From positions 489,498,711 to 489,562,710 of the forward strand of contig VDFB02270651.1 in the NCBI GenBank assembly GCA_007258455.2: 64,000 nucleotides of DNA, written 5' to 3'. Below, piece after piece: positions 31,590-44,814 of the stretch; the first letter of the stretch is position 1; each line of letters starts with the position of its first letter. The DNA comes from Sequoia sempervirens. Lineage: Eukaryota > Streptophyta > Pinopsida > Cupressales > Cupressaceae. The notes beneath the pieces are model-generated. The model was not told where the DNA came from and searched no databases. It worked only from the letters and a program-made list of their open reading frames with translations. The translations under genes and the position numbers were made by a program.

Positions 31590-32300
31590 TTCATATTTCA
31601 TTCCTTTCTTTCATCAATTTGGTTTAATTACCTAAACGGGGTTTGACCAAGGGAAACTCCCATACCCTAACAATCAACAATTTCTCTTTCTTGTCTTGTT
31701 TGTATGCAGGTTTAGGACTCCTGGAGGCTTAAGAATCATTGAATATTAAATTTCAAAGTCATTCAAGTCATCTCTTCATCATTCAAGTCAAAATATCAAC
31801 AAAAAGTCACTTATAGGCCCAAAATATTAAATGAGCCCCACTGCAGGGTCGGTTTTTGGTTTTCTGCATTTTTTGATACCCTTTTGTTCGAAACGGGATC
31901 CAGTTCAGTTTTATAGAATTGGACTAATTCACCCAGAATGGTGAATGAGTCCCTCCAGGCCTAAAAAACAACATCATTAGCATTCCAGGATCAATTTCCA
32001 ATCCTCATCAAAGGTCCAGGTGCACACTTCCAATCTAATCTACTTCTGTTGCATTTTTCTATTCATTTGTAGGTGATTTTATAATTTACACAATGTGTTT
32101 TCAAATAATTTATTTTCCTTTAGTTTTTATTCATTAGACAATTAATCTCATTCATTTCTTGCATTCAAACATTGCATCTAAGTACATTATATTCATATTC
32201 TGTCCATATTGCAATGACTTTGAATGTAACATAAGCATTTTTGGATCTAATCTCTCTCCTTTTAGGTGAAAAACCCTACAAGAGTTAGAGAGTCCATTGT
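31590..32300 (+). repeat. LTR fragment, family W
   Basis: Landmarks in order: TTAATTACCTAAACGGGG (31625), hairpin GGACTAATTCACC..GGTGAATGAGTCC (31921-31952), TTTAGGTGAAAAACCCTA (32261) and TGTGTCCAAAAATCTATG. It matches the second half of the LTR at 43504-45305. The first half is missing. It separates the minus-strand gag from its linker, so it disrupts that element. Confidence 0.7.
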
Positions 32301-32334
32301 GTCCAAAAATCTATGTCACAATCACCTCCTCTCA

Positions 32335-32895
32335 TGTCACTTCCCTTGCAATATTCCTTGTATTTCTCAAGGAATTTTGTCTTCATGTCTTTCCAAGTTT
32401 CCATAGTATCTCTACCTAGGCTCATGAACCATCTTAATGCAACCTCTTTCGGAGTGATAGGAAATAGCTTAAGCCGATGGGAATCAATAGTATTATCATA
32501 AATTCTGCAGAGTATGTCGAACTAAAATAAAAAGGTATCAGGATATTCTATGACAAGTCCATAAAACTTGGGGAATGTTGAAGCAAGGATGTTCTTGATG
32601 TTGTCAACTTCATTCTGATGGGCAATGGGTAAGGGAAAAGCTGGTTGGTTAGGTATGTTCCTATTTGCATCACCCATGCCTGCTTGATGTAGTTCCAAAG
32701 CAATGGGGTTCTTAAGCTAATTTTGGTCTTCAAAGGAGACTTCAGAGCTAGTCAGATCAAGAAATGCATCAGCAAAGGGGTGTGGGTCTAAACTTCTTCT
32801 TCTCTTGGTAGGTTATGATATTCAACTAGTTGGAATGGATTAGGATTGTTAGGAAGCAATCTCCCATAAGCATCCCTTAACCTTCCTCTATGCAT
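32335..32895 (-). pseudogene. gag of the minus-strand gypsy element, truncated
   Basis: ATG at 32895, 160 bases after the primer binding site, opens MHRGRLRDAYGRLLPNNP. After stops the frame continues with NRNIPNQPAFPLP, NEVDNIKNIL and the gag core LKLFPITPKEVALRWFMSL, then TMETWKDMKTKFLEKYKEYC, the classic end of the Retrotrans_gag helix set. Stops occur near 32807, 32717 and 32530. The reading is cut at about 32335 by the W LTR fragment. It encoded the particle protein of the element. Confidence 0.75.
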
Positions 32896-33054
32896 GTGGT
32901 ATCACTCACTATCAGCCAGCCAACACAAAGAATTGGTAAAGAATAAGAGGGGTCATTACTTCCTAAATGAGGATATATACTAAGAAGAACTTCCATAAAC
33001 ACTATAGCAGGAAAAACTACCAATGACTCCAAAGAAATTCCTAGTTTGACACCA

Positions 33055-33072
33055 TCGCTGGCAACGATGCCA
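33055..33072 (-). promoter_or_regulatory. primer binding site, minus-strand gypsy element
   Basis: Minus strand reads TGGCATCGTTGCCAGCGA, 14 of 18 identical to TGGCGCCGTTGCCGGGGA, the site common in Tat/Athila-type plant gypsy elements. It sits four bases from the LTR end CCAACA (33077-33082 on the plus strand as TGTTGG). Confidence 0.8.
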
Positions 33073-33076
33073 AAAA

Positions 33077-34053
33077 TGTTGGCCTCCTACAATCATTTAA
33101 TAAATAAGTGTCACGACCCCTTTTTATTGTTCATAATTTTATAATGTTTAATTAAATTAAGTTATAAACAAACAAAAAGGAAATAATTATATTTTAATTA
33201 GAGAATTCATTTTTTTTCAATTAATTGATAATGCTTATTATTTAGAATAATTAACTTAATTGCAATGAAATGAAAATAATTTGTTATTTAGGAAAATTAT
33301 TTTATGTGCAAGTGAAATTTCGTTAATATTATTTAGAATAAATATTTAATTTGTGCGTGAATAATATTTTTTACTTGCTTATTAAGGTAAATATTTCTTT
33401 TGTAAATTACAAATGACAATTGCTCACTATTTACTTGCATACTTATGTAGTTACAATTAAAATAGAATTCTTTAAGTTATTATTAATTAAAGATAAATAT
33501 CGTACATGAAAATAAATTTTATTTTTGATTTTAAAGATTAGGTTATAAAAATGGAAGGGAAAAAATTTAAAAAGGAATATCATTATGGAAACACAATTGT
33601 TCTTTTATATAATCTTCTTGATTGCTCTGCAAAATAACTAAAAATTGGTTGCTGAGAAGAGGGTTTCTGAAGCGAATCTAGGTATTTTAAGCTTTTTAAT
33701 TCTACAGGTATCGAATCTAGGTATTTTGAGCTTTTTAATTCCTTTCCCATTGTATTTTGATTTAAATGTGTGAACTTGTTACTATGTTTTCTAAAAGTGA
33801 AGTTATTTTAGTAAATTCCCCAAATGATTGAGTTTATTCCATAAATTTTGAGCCAATAGTGTACAAATCTGATTCTTCATGTCCTCCTATGATATATATA
33901 TATGTATGTATATATTGAACTATTTTTTTTCTACAGATTGAATCTTTGTTGAAAAAAAAAATTTATTATAAATTGAAGAAAGTTGTTTGCTTGTGGTACA
34001 ATTTAAATTAACTTGTGTATACATATATATACTTATATATTTAAAGTTTATTG

Positions 34054-34131
<78 letters not shown>

Positions 34132-35063
34132 AATAAAATATATAGTAATAATATGGGTAAATACATGTGAAATTTCTAAAAGATATAATACAGGGTTGAA
34201 TTCATGCTTTAGAAATGTCTTTATTCTTTTGTTAAAAATAATAAAATATATAAGTATATATATGTATCTAGACACCTATATATATATATAGATACAAAAA
34301 ACCACTGTGAGTATTTGATTTTAATGTGGCAAATGAATACTTGATTCTGAACATTTTACTACTTCTGCTGAAAATATATTACTGAATACACAGCTTTGAA
34401 ATAAATATATATGCATAAAATATGTATATATGTATATAATAATTTTACTCATCTAAAAATATATATACATAAGTATACCTCTATGTATATAATATGTTGT
34501 AGGCTTATATAACACTTTGGATGTGAATGCATTATTTTCAAAATAGATATAAAAATAATTACATGTAAATATATATATATATACACACATATGTATTTAA
34601 ATATATAGAACATCTTAATTATGGGGAAGTGGAATGTATGCCTGAAGCTATTTTAGAATGTGTAAACTTCAGCTGCAAAATACAATTTTCTATTCTTCTT
34701 ATATATATATATATATATAGATGATTACGAATACTTTATGTATGGAAGTAAGAATGAAAAGAGTAGATGAATAGAAATCTGATATAAAAGTGATTAAACT
34801 TGTTGTTTTACAATGATATCTCTTTGTATCCATATATTAGTCTGTATATATTATGAAGATTACTTATAGATGAATTTGTTTATGTATATATTGTTGCTGG
34901 AAAATTTATGATAAAATTATATATATATATATATATATGAAACATGCTGAAAATTAAATCATTGTAGAATTCAAATGAGTAAATATACCTTTGGCTGTAA
35001 GTGTCTACAATCATGCTGGTGCTGGAAAAATTGAAAGATAAATTGTTTGTATATAAATATAAA

Positions 35064-35096
<33 letters not shown>

Positions 35097-36461
35097 TTGT
35101 GTATGTAATTATATGAATCATGTATGTAATGACTGCAACATTGTAAGGTAAATATTTTACACAGCTGATGTTATTTTTATTACTTCACTGTAAGTGTGAT
35201 TCTTTGAAGTGTCTATAAGTATGTATATATATTCACATATATAATTAAATATATGTAAATATCTTTCTATTTAAAAAGATTGTAAGTTACTTCAGTTGTA
35301 AATGTATATTTTTGTGTATCTATTTATATTTCTAGATATATGTATAGAAAAGAATATAAATATAATAAATGTGAGAGCAAGATTTAAAACTCGAAGAGAT
35401 TAGATGTAGAAATTTGACTTGCAACAACAATTTTTTTTTTTAAAGTAGATATGTTTCTATAATGGATTGTTTTACCTTTGAGTATCTGTCCAAATATATG
35501 CATATGTGCATGTGAATATGGGTAGATTCTGACTGGTGATTGTTTCTTTTAAAATTATATAACACCATTATTTTAATTAGAAATGGAATATCGGCTATCT
35601 TGAAAGCAAGAACACACTTGCTTACAATTGTTTTAAGCGAAGTGGGTAAATTTTGTTCGTTCAAAATGTATACATTTATGCCTGGAAGTATTTTATTTTA
35701 TTTTTACAAATGTCATGTAAATTTTTTATTTTTAGATTGAACCCTTTAACTTGGGAACGACTTATTGGATACCTTGAAAAAAAATAAGAAGTTACACATT
35801 TACATTTAATTACCTATAAACCTTGAAATGTTAGAGGAATGATTAAACTGAGTCAAAAGTGTGTTATCAAAATTAGATTATAATTTATTTCTTGTGAGAA
35901 TTTCTTTTAGGAAAATGAAATTTGAGACATTTTCTAACCTTAGATCTATATATATAGAATTAGAATGCAATTCACCTATGCCTATTATGTATTGTGAATC
36001 AATTGTGAATTTTATATAAAGATAAATGAATGTTGAATCATAACCTACTTTATGGAAGTTAGTTTCAATGATGACACTTTTCTCATGAATTATGGGTCAT
36101 TATACATATAGAGAGAAATTAGGAATTTTCCTCACATAGTTGATTTTGAGATTTATTTACATAAGAATGTATACTCATATATATATACATTAGCTTATAC
36201 ATGTATTCTCATACATATATGAGCTATATCTTCTAAATTCCTTTATAGTATTACTCTCTCATTGATAAAACCTAAATATGAATCATTGAGTTTAGAAGTA
36301 AACATTTTTCTTATAATTGCATAGGCATGCGTGCATCCTAGCAAGATTAGAATTACTTTCATGAAGCTTTGCATGATTGCAGCGTATTTGTGTGATATTT
36401 GTGAGATCTTTGGAAGTAGATTGGTCTTATTTACAAATACTTGGGAGCAATTCATGATACT
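33077..36461 (-). other. 5' LTR start of the minus-strand element and AT-rich non-coding DNA
   Basis: The LTR begins at TGTTGGCC and contains TGTCACGACCCC, a motif often seen in plant gypsy LTRs. Its far end cannot be placed. A 39-base direct duplication starts at 33673 and 33712 (CGAATCTAGGTATTTT). The rest is A/T-rich with many TA and a GT tract (35066-35084). No gene is supported; plus and minus frames around 34013-34291 come from the TA run. Confidence 0.5.
34058..34128. repeat. (TA)n microsatellite
   Basis: About 35 uninterrupted TA units. Shorter TA tracts are near 34570, 34705 and 34919. Confidence 0.95.
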
Positions 36462-36462
36462 G

Positions 36463-37074
36463 TTGGCACTACCTTAATTTCATATGTAAGGATAATGCAT
36501 TGGTGAAACTTGAAAATGTTGTGTGAAGACTTATGTGACTAGTAAAATAACTCCCATATGCTCCTTAATATGTGTGACACTCATGATATCTAGAGATATG
36601 TAATGAATGGTCTTGTCAATGAGATAGTATGACCATTGCCTACGAGGCATCTGTAACCATTGAAATTTTGTAGCCAATAAGGCTCGACCAGTGGGGCATT
36701 TCATTAAGCTAGTGAGGCACTTTTACAAGTGGTTTTTCATCCCTACGAGGGTTTTCCACTCATGAAATTCTTTTGTTATGGTTATTTTGTGGATGAATTT
36801 AACATACTGTTGTTCCCTCAATTGGCTTTACAATATTTGAATTTTTGTGTTTTGTGTAACTTTGTATAAGCCTATATGGCTAGATTTGGTAAAGGCACAA
36901 CCTTGTGTTGATATACATAGTAACTCATTAATGTATGAAGTTCCTTTGAATTATTAATGAAGTAATAAATATATGTACTGAGTATATTTAATGAAATTTC
37001 CTTTGAGCATGCATGGATATAAATGTTTTGCATGTTATCTCCTATCTCTGACTTGTGATGTGCATTGATCAAGG
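36463..37074 (+). repeat. probable solo copia-like LTR
   Basis: Starts TGTTGGCACTACC and includes GTGGTTTTTCATCCCTACGA then GGGTTTTCCACTC near 36730-36770, the arrangement of many plant Ty1/copia LTRs. The end is set at ..TTGATCA but no clear target duplication or internal domain is seen, so the boundaries are approximate. Confidence 0.4.
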
Positions 37075-38321
37075 TAATTATTTATTTTGGAATGTGTGTT
37101 TTTAAAGTGTTACAATAAGCCCTTACAACCATGATTCAGAGATTGGACATCTAACCTAAATAGCTATTTAAATCATCATGAAGGTGAATTTAAATTGTCA
37201 ACCCAGGGACATGAACTTGAAATGGGTTAGCACAGTATGTGCACTAGGAACCCAAGTGACCATTTTTATTCTACATCTAAAGAACTCACAATACTAAAAG
37301 TAAATTTCTTAGTAGGGAATACCATAAATTCCAATCATTAATCAACAACTACACCAAACTAAAATGCATAGCATGAATTAAAATCTAATCCAAAAAAAAG
37401 GCACTACTCTATCTTCTTTGGCTACAGGAATAGTCACATAATGGAGTTCTAGTGGCTGCAAGAACATTCAGTGACAGACTTCTAACTAATTACTAAACAA
37501 GTAATACTAAAATAATACTAAACTAAGAGGATGGATTACTCACCAAGTGGGACCCATTGGATAATTATCCTATAAAACTAATGAGAACTCAGATGCTCAA
37601 ACTCAAAAATTTATTTTATTCACTGTAAATCATGAGTACAAAAGAGTAATGTATCTATATTACTAAAAAATTGAGAGTGCAAGTACAATATCCACTCGTG
37701 CAACAAATAAAGAAGGAGCATTAGATCTTTATTTATACTATCAACTGGACAAGGCACTCAACTCCATGACTAGGAGGACGCCATTTAGGGAAAAAAAAAG
37801 AAAGTGGAGTGGTGACGGTTACACATGCATGAAATCTGGTTAGACATGCAGGTCCAAATGCAAGTTTAGCACGATAGTAATGCCTGTGTCTACTCAATCA
37901 TTAAATTCCACTACAAGGTAGTTACATTCGGTTGCATGAGGAATCTTCTATCGTCGACCTCCTTTGACCTTAAGCGATTCCTTTTCTGGACTTTATGGTG
38001 CATGCCCAGCTGGACATGTCTTCCTTAACTTAGCATCCTCAAATTAAATCTACATGGTAATGTTAGTACACACAATAACTGCATATATATAACCACCTTA
38101 AGGAAAATTCATTAACCATATGCATAATCAATATAGATAATCCACATAATATGCCAATGCCATTAAAAATTGCATAAATAGGATTAAGCCCAATATCTAT
38201 GGTTTGAGGGAAACATTATGAAAATATCAACATTTAACATCAAATTCCATGACAACTGCCATCAAATAAACTATAGATTCTACCCAAAATTGGACCAAAA
38301 ACTAGGTTCGTCATGGGTTAC
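37075..38321. other. no recognisable gene or element
   Basis: AT-rich sequence between the probable copia LTR and the W LTR. No conserved frame, terminal repeats or internal repeats noticed. Confidence 0.5.
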
Positions 38322-39344
38322 TAAGGCACAAGTATGTATAAATAAGTGTTTTTCATCTCATTTCAACCCCCAATCATCAAGTTCACTTATTCAAGCATTC
38401 TGAAATTAACATTTGATCACTTTGTATCATCAAATCAGCCATTAATCAAGCATTCAAAGGTAGCCATTTACATATCTTCATATTTTCTTCAACAAGTGTT
38501 TTGTAAGTTGATAGCATTTGCATGTTATTAGTTTATCTTTCTCTTTCATTTCATCATTTTATTAAGGGTTTGATTACCAAAGTGGGATTTGACCAAGGCA
38601 AATCCCTTTTCCCTAACCCTTAACCATTTTCCCCCTTTGTGCATGTGTTGTGTATGCATATTTATCAAGCATTTAGGTGTTGAAAAGTGGAGAAGAAGTC
38701 AACAAAGTGTCTCAAGTCAACTCCATCATATTTCAAGCTTGGAGAAGACTTTTTGTCCATTTTTTGCAGGATTAACTTCTTCATCCTGACAAGCAGTCAA
38801 CCTTAGATCCAGTGCTATAGGATTGGTCCCCTAATTTCTCAAAATTTTGGGAGAGGACTGATTTTCCATCAGTGGTGAATGAGTCCCACCTAAAGGCTAT
38901 AAATCTAAGCTTTGTCAGATTTTGGATCTCAAGACTCAGAAATCTGTTCTCGATAGTTTTTACCAGGAGTAAGACTATTCACCATCAGTGGCGAATGAGT
39001 CCCAAGGGTGATTTTTTGTGATTTTAGATAGCATTCAAAACATTCCATATTCTTCATCAGACTTCTAGGTGCACTCTAATTCAACCCTGTTCTTTTCTAT
39101 TTTGCATTCATTCATTCATAGTTCATTGTTTGCATATCACATTGTGTTTTCAAACATTACATTAATCTTAGGTTTAACATTCATAATAACTCAATTTCAT
39201 AGTTTAGTTGCATTCATATTATCCCATTTAGTCCTAATTTCATCATACATAACATAATTTGAGTGAACTAGCTAGATTCTTTGGCCCTTTCTTTCTCCTT
39301 TTAGGTGAAAAACCCTAGAAGTACTAGAAAGCCCTAGAGTGCCA
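38322..39344 (+). repeat. 5' LTR of W copy 2, truncated
   Basis: Matches 5273-6099 of copy 1 and the later part of 43504-45305. It includes GATTACCAAAGTGGGATTTG (38570), two hairpin motifs (38856-38885 and 38972-39000) and TTTTAGGTGAAAAACCCTAG (39299). The first third of the LTR is missing. No standard primer binding site follows; the next bases are AAAATCTATGG. Confidence 0.7.
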
Positions 39345-39621
39345 AAAATCTATGGTTCACACCTTAGATGCTGTGGAAAATTTTAGAATTCACAATAAGT
39401 GACATATGACTTTTTGTTTCATGCATTTTACTAAATATAGCTTAGAGTGGTTCATTTCATGCTTTACTTAATTCCAAATTTGCATTTACAACATTTTATT
39501 TTCAGATCATTACATAGTGTAAGCGGTAAATTACCTTGTTTGAAATCTAAAAATTGCATTTCATTCTAGGCCTTACATTGCATTTTAAGTTTTTATATAT
39601 TATTGTTCAAAAATCTTAGTT

Positions 39622-40494
39622 TTGGTCTTTTCCAAATTTGCAAAGAAAAAGTTAGTCAATAAGCATGTTAGTCATTCATTTAATGCATTCCCTAGTTATG
39701 AGAGTCTCTTAGCACAAGAGAGTGAAAATGGTGATGCTTTCCTTAAACCTATACTTCCTTTTATCTCTCCTATTTGTGGGAATGATGTGATAGATGAAGA
39801 TGAAAATATAGACAATCTCGATTATCATAGTTTCTCTTCTCCTAATACCTCTCCTACATGTGACAAAGGTATTTCAGTGTTAGAAGATGCACTCATTGAG
39901 AATCATGACATTGTTGAAAGCTCCTCTGAACTATAAACTCTCCTACATTGGAAGATATTATAACACAAGAGAATGACATAATAGACACATTTCTAAACAT
40001 CACCTTACCTAATTTCCATTTCCCCTTTGCTTGTGAGAATGATTTAGTGGAAGAGGATGAGGATATGCTAGTGTTAGATGATCATATATTTAAGGTCTAT
40101 AACAACCCTCTTTATGATCCTTCCCCTACCTATCCTATTTTGGAAGACATTAGGGAACAATGGAATCAAATCATAAATGATGATCAATGAAATTCATGAG
40201 AATCTTAGTTGTTCCTCTTCACCCAGGGAAACCCTTATTGAGCAAGAAAATTCAACCATTGATCATCCCCCTATTTTTGATGAAGTCATTTTTGAAGAAA
40301 TAATCCTTGAATGTCAAGAACATTTTGTTTGTAGTTCTCCTAACAACTCTCCTCCTCCTAGGGAGGGTATCATGGTGCAAGAAAATGACAACAATAGTAA
40401 TTTAGCTTCCTTAGGTGATGGTAAAAAGGTGATTCTAGATTTCCTTTTATTAGAAATACATAAAACCAAGGCTGCTGAGGTTATGAATGCATAA
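39622..40494 (+). pseudogene. acidic gag-region frames of W copy 2
   Basis: Three frames (39622-39936, 39948-40190, 40177-40494) read one after the other with a shared style: repeated ..QE(N/S)..D.. and ..DEDE.., Pro/Ser-rich patches and phrases such as SPNTSPTCDKGI and SPPPREGIMVQEN. They appear to be one decayed acidic, low-complexity protein region in front of the protease. I do not recognise a capsid core here. Role as a gag part is inferred from position only. Confidence 0.45.
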
Positions 40495-40888
40495 CTTTCC
40501 ATTAGACCCCTCTTTACTATTGGAACTCCTACATACCCCATGGGACATCCTAAGAATCCTCTAATTATTTACCCACCTAAGAACAATGTTTCACAGTAGC
40601 TGAGTCATAATAATCTTTCTCATACATATAACACTAGAAACAATCTACAACCAAGACAAACACCTCCAACATCCCTCCCATTTCCTAACCCCATCTTACC
40701 AAGTTCTCCTTGTTTATCTCCACAAAGTGGAAAGGAGTACAATAATGTTGAACAACTAAAGAACACTCCTGCTAAGATATCATTATGGGGTCTTATTCAA
40801 GCATCCCCTCATTATCATAACATGATTCAAAATGATTTACAACAAGTTCCTATCCCTTCTAATGCACAACCAAATGACATAGAAACCA

Positions 40889-41458
40889 ATGATTCAAGGA
40901 ATAAATGATGACATTGCTTTCCACCAAAGTGAGCTCCCTCCTTTGGAACTACAAAAACAAAATGATGCTTTCATGGTACTAGTTCAATATAAAATTACAA
41001 GAATAAAGCAAACCCTTGTTGATAATGGCTTTGCCCTTAATGTGTGTAGTGTAAACCTTTTGGATAGGCTTGGTGTGGATAAATCAAAAACTCAACTTTC
41101 CTCTTTATCTATTAGCGAGTTTGATAATGTAGGAAGATAATCACTTGGAGTGATTACTTTGCCTATTACAATTGACAAAGTTACATTACAAACTTCTATT
41201 CATGTTTTTCCTCATGATCTTTGATACAATCTCCTTTTAGGAAGACCATGGATTCATGAGATACATGTGGTGCCTTCTACCCTTGATCGTAAAATGAAGT
41301 ATGTCTATGACAATAAAGTGTACACATTGGATGTTGATAATGAGCTTAATAGTATTTTACAACTAGATAAAAACAAGGGAAATCCTTTTAAAACATTGAC
41401 ACCAACTACACAAGTGGAACCTGCACAACAAAAAGACAAAGAAAAACATATTGAGTAA
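40889..41458 (+). pseudogene. gypsy aspartic protease, W copy 2
   Basis: Frame 40889-41140 carries QTLVDNGFALNVCSVNLLDR then LGVDKSKTQLS, and after stops the closing YNLLLGRPWIHEIHVVPSTL and KYVYDNKVYTL (to 41458). This is the D-x-G...LLGRPW..H..VPSTL layout of plant gypsy proteases. The catalytic box reads D-N-G-F. Stops near 41138 and 41224 break the frame. It would have matured Gag in the particle. Confidence 0.75.
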
Positions 41459-41481
41459 GTCACAAAGCTATTAGAAGATGA

Positions 41482-41835
41482 TTGGGGTTCCTTAAATTTC
41501 ACACCAACATTCATGGGAGAATACAAGATCATAAAAAATATTCTAAAAAGGGAAAGGAAAAAGTGGTAATGTCAACACAAAATTTGAAAATCCCTTTGAA
41601 AGTATCCACCTCAGCCACTTTAGAACAAAAGACAACAACTTACACAACAAAATTTGATGAACTTAATAATGAGCAACCACCGAATCTAAAAGAGATGAAG
41701 AATCTTTATGGAAAAGGTTATGAAATGATGGAACAACTTGGTTATAGTTGAAAAGGATGTGGTGCTAGAGAACAAGGTATCCATGTCCCTCTAGAGCCTC
41801 ACATGCAAGAAAAGACTACTGGCCTTGGTTATTGA
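41482..41835 (+). pseudogene. linker and G-patch remnant of W copy 2
   Basis: After a Lys/Thr-rich linker the frame reads NLYGKGYEMMEQLGYS, stop, KGCGAREQGIHVPLEP and KTTGLGY. This matches the G-patch pattern and the equivalent segment of the minus-strand element at 30.9 kb. One stop lies inside it. Confidence 0.55.
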
Positions 41836-42061
41836 CCCTTGAAAGAAACAAACAAGCCTTCACTCAACATCAACAATATTACAAAAGATTCCTCTAAGCC
41901 AACTTTAACATTAGTGCATCTTGAACTGCTAGACACAAAACAAACAAAGAAATCTTTGCTTAATGTTAATGTCATCTCAGAAAACACTAATGATTTGAAT
42001 TCGTTAGATTTTACACCCTCCCATAAAGGAGTACAAAATCTCACAATCTAAAGAGTCTTTT

Positions 42062-42379
42062 GTGGGTATGATATCATGCTTTAAGCAAGAGATATCTTTG
42101 TTGAAAAATAAAGGAACATCTTCTTTTGATCAAGGGGGTATCTTGTCGAGTCTTCTCCAAGATCATTTGATATCCCTCCCTCAGAGAACACAAAATAAAT
42201 TCTACTACACGAATTCATTTTGTGCATATCATAGAGTTCATGGTCATTCTACTAATGAATGTAAGACTTTGAGTAGCAAAACTCAGTATATTAAGGACTG
42301 TGGCGCTCTTCCTTGGGTTGAAGCACCTAGTTCCTCTCTTTATTTTGGCTCATCCTTGTTTTGCACTAAGTGGGAGTAA
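42062..42379 (+). pseudogene. Cys/His motif frame of W copy 2
   Basis: A 105-residue frame with FCAYHRVHGHSTNECKTLSS (about residues 55-74): C-X2-H-X5-H-X4-C spacing, resembling the zinc-binding YCxFH..KGH.T..C segment found near the gag-pol junction of plant gypsy elements. It ends ..LPWVEAPSSS. No RT follows. Interpretation as a nucleic-acid-binding knuckle is by analogy. Confidence 0.5.
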
Positions 42380-43488
42380 GGGGTTAGATAGCCTTGTCCT
42401 CATATGTCACTTGTTGTTGTGTGTTTTGGCTAGTTAATCACCTTTCATGTACATATAAGAGCAAGTTTGGGATGTGGATGACATGCCTTAAGTTGACTCA
42501 CATGTGACATACTTATTCATGATGTAGTTTGATTCAGAAACATATGACTTGGCATAGGACATTCTGAATAACCTCTCATGTCTTCTGCTTTAAATCAATT
42601 TCTCATAGTAATGATGTTAGCAACCACTTTAAAGTGGGGGTGTACATTGACACTCAAGTTTCATTGTGTGATTTATTTCTTATTGTGATGTGTCCTTTTC
42701 TTGGTGGTTTCATTGGTTTTGATTTCCTCTAAGAACATGATACTTATTTGACTTGTCCTCTCTTGGAGACATTATGCACAATGTTCCCTAAGATGAGACC
42801 TCTCATGAACTAAGAAAAATCCCTTTGAACATACCTTACACTATTTTTCATTTACAACATTTGTTATATGGCCACCTTGCATAACACACTTTGCTTGCAT
42901 GCAGAGCCATCTTGTTTGTTCATGAGCTCCATGCATGCAAAGTTTTTCTTGTCTCCTGAAGCTCAAAGATAATTTTTGTGTGGTGCCTTATCAAAGTTAT
43001 TAGGAGGCATAACTTTGGTATGGTTGGATGGTAAGTCGATATAAGGCATGAATTTCCCCTAGCCACTCAGATGTGCATGTGAGAGCATATCGGTTGTACG
43101 TGTCTCACCTTCTTTGATTACTCACCCAGTGGACAACTTGAAATTCCATTGCCTCATAGTGAGCATGCATTTTTTGACAAATAGCCTAGATCTGATCCAC
43201 ATCGTGTTGGAAAAATGATTGAAGCTTGATCCACCTTTTCATTTTTGCTTATTTTTGTTCTTCTTTCTTCTAGTTATTGACATTGCATGTTTGCATATCT
43301 TGATGTTGCATATCATACACCTTGTGCATGTCCTTTTGAGCTTATTTCGGTTTGGTGTAGGATCTTGGATCTTGGGAGCTTGATCACCTCCTTGATATTT
43401 GTTATCCTAGACCATTTGCATCGGTACACTTGGACCCCTCTTGAATTTCTCCTTTTGTGTGATTTTGAAGCAAGTTCATCCTCTCAGT
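42380..43488 (+). other. non-coding 3' region of W copy 2 with the first polypurine tract
   Basis: AAAGTGGGGG (42631-42640) is followed by about 850 bases that align with 3757-4678 of copy 1. No coding frame is supported; 43287-43490 is open but not kept in copy 1. Confidence 0.6.
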
Positions 43489-43498
43489 AAAGTGGGGG
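43489..43498 (+). promoter_or_regulatory. second polypurine tract of W copy 2
   Basis: AAAGTGGGGG, then CTAGA and the LTR start TGTAATGATAG at 43504. Same sequence and position as 4679-4688. Confidence 0.7.
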
Positions 43499-44556
43499 CT
43501 AGATGTAATGATAGAAAATGTCCCTTTTTCTTGTTTGTTTGGGCCCTCCTTCTTAACTAAGCTTAATGGTGCCTTGATTTAGTGTTGTAATGTGTTTGAC
43601 ACATTCATATTAGGTCTTGGGACCTTGTGAACTAATGAACTTAAAATGGTACCTTGCTAAAATGTTGTGAAGTGTTGTAACACACTTTCACACATTTATG
43701 AGGTTTTATTAAATAACTAAACCTAATAAACCTCTTTTTAACCTTAATCATGCCTTATTTAAAGTGTTGTAAAGTGTTGTAACACAATTTCACACTTTTC
43801 TAGGGTTTTCATAAATAATTGGGGTTCTTTATGCTTTAAATGGTCTTATTTTGCATCCACAAGCCTCATTTTATGCATCTTTTCAAAGATAATCTTGAAA
43901 AAATCAACATCCAATCATAATTCAAGTGTTTTCAGGTTGTATGGCCTAGATTTAGTGATCTGGGACTCATTCGTCAACTTACGAGAATGAGTCCTGTGTG
44001 GATCAAAATCAAAATTAATTCAAAATTTTGGCAGTATTTTATCCTCTTAGATCTGATGTTGGCTTGTAGTGTTGTAATTTCAATAATTCTTGCATAATTA
44101 AGTATAAATATAAGTTTCTTTTACTCATTTTCACCTAAGAATTCATAAGATCAACCCAACAAGTTGAATGACCATCCTTATTGCAAAGTTGAGTTCACAA
44201 GTGCATTCAAGTGTTTACAAGAGCATTCAAGGATAGATTCTTCATCATTTGTTGTAGAAATTCAAGATCTATCATCATGTCAAGGATACCAAGCATTAAA
44301 CAGTTTATTGAGCTAGTTTTGTGATGTTGCATCCAAGATCCAAGGTCAAGCATTGTTCTATACTTATATCTCAAGATCAAGATATACATCCTTCATGGCC
44401 ATTTCATGTTGAGTTGTATATTTACAAGACATTATTTACAAGGCATAATTCAAGGTATCATTTTCCATTATTCATGTTCTTTGTTTCATCATTTGGTTTA
44501 ATTACCTAAATGGGGTTTGACCAAGGAAAACCCCTATTTCCTATCAATCAACACTT

Positions 44557-44583
44557 TCTCTCTCTCTCTCTCTCTCTCTCTCT
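44557..44583 (+). repeat. (TC)n microsatellite inside the W LTR
   Basis: About 13 TC units. At the same place the W LTR fragment at 31675 has only TTTCTCTTTCTTG, so the run expanded in this copy. Confidence 0.9.
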
Positions 44584-44814
44584 TTGTGTGATTGCAAATT
44601 TAGGTGTCTTGGAGCATGAAGGACCTTTGAAGATTAGGTTACAAGCTTGGAGAAAGTTGTTGGAATTTTCTCCCTATTTGCAAGGTTGTAATCTTCACTA
44701 AAAAGTCACCTACATCGGGCCGAAATTAGAGTTTCAGATTAGGAAACAAAGAGGAACAAAAAGAGAAAACATTGAAGACTAGATTTAGATTTTAAAGCTC
44801 CAAAATCCCTAATT

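Larger units (their letters stand above)
29803..33076 (-). mobile_element. gypsy-type LTR element on the minus strand, broken
   Basis: From the primer binding site (33055-33072) the minus strand gives a gag (32895-32335), then, beyond an intruding W LTR fragment (31590-32300), a Ser/Gln/Asp-rich linker (31500-31138) and a G-patch-like segment with Pro-rich repeats (31134-30628). Further low-complexity frames run to about 29803. No RT or integrase is seen. The 5' LTR lies to the right, starting at 33077. The left end is not defined. Confidence 0.65.

Noticed and set aside
34013..34291. Open frames on both strands with long Ile-Tyr runs
   Set aside because: They are translations of the (TA)n tract.
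39345..39360. Primer binding site after the 5' LTR of W copy 2
   Set aside because: AAAATCTATGG does not match a tRNA 3' end that I recognise; left unassigned.
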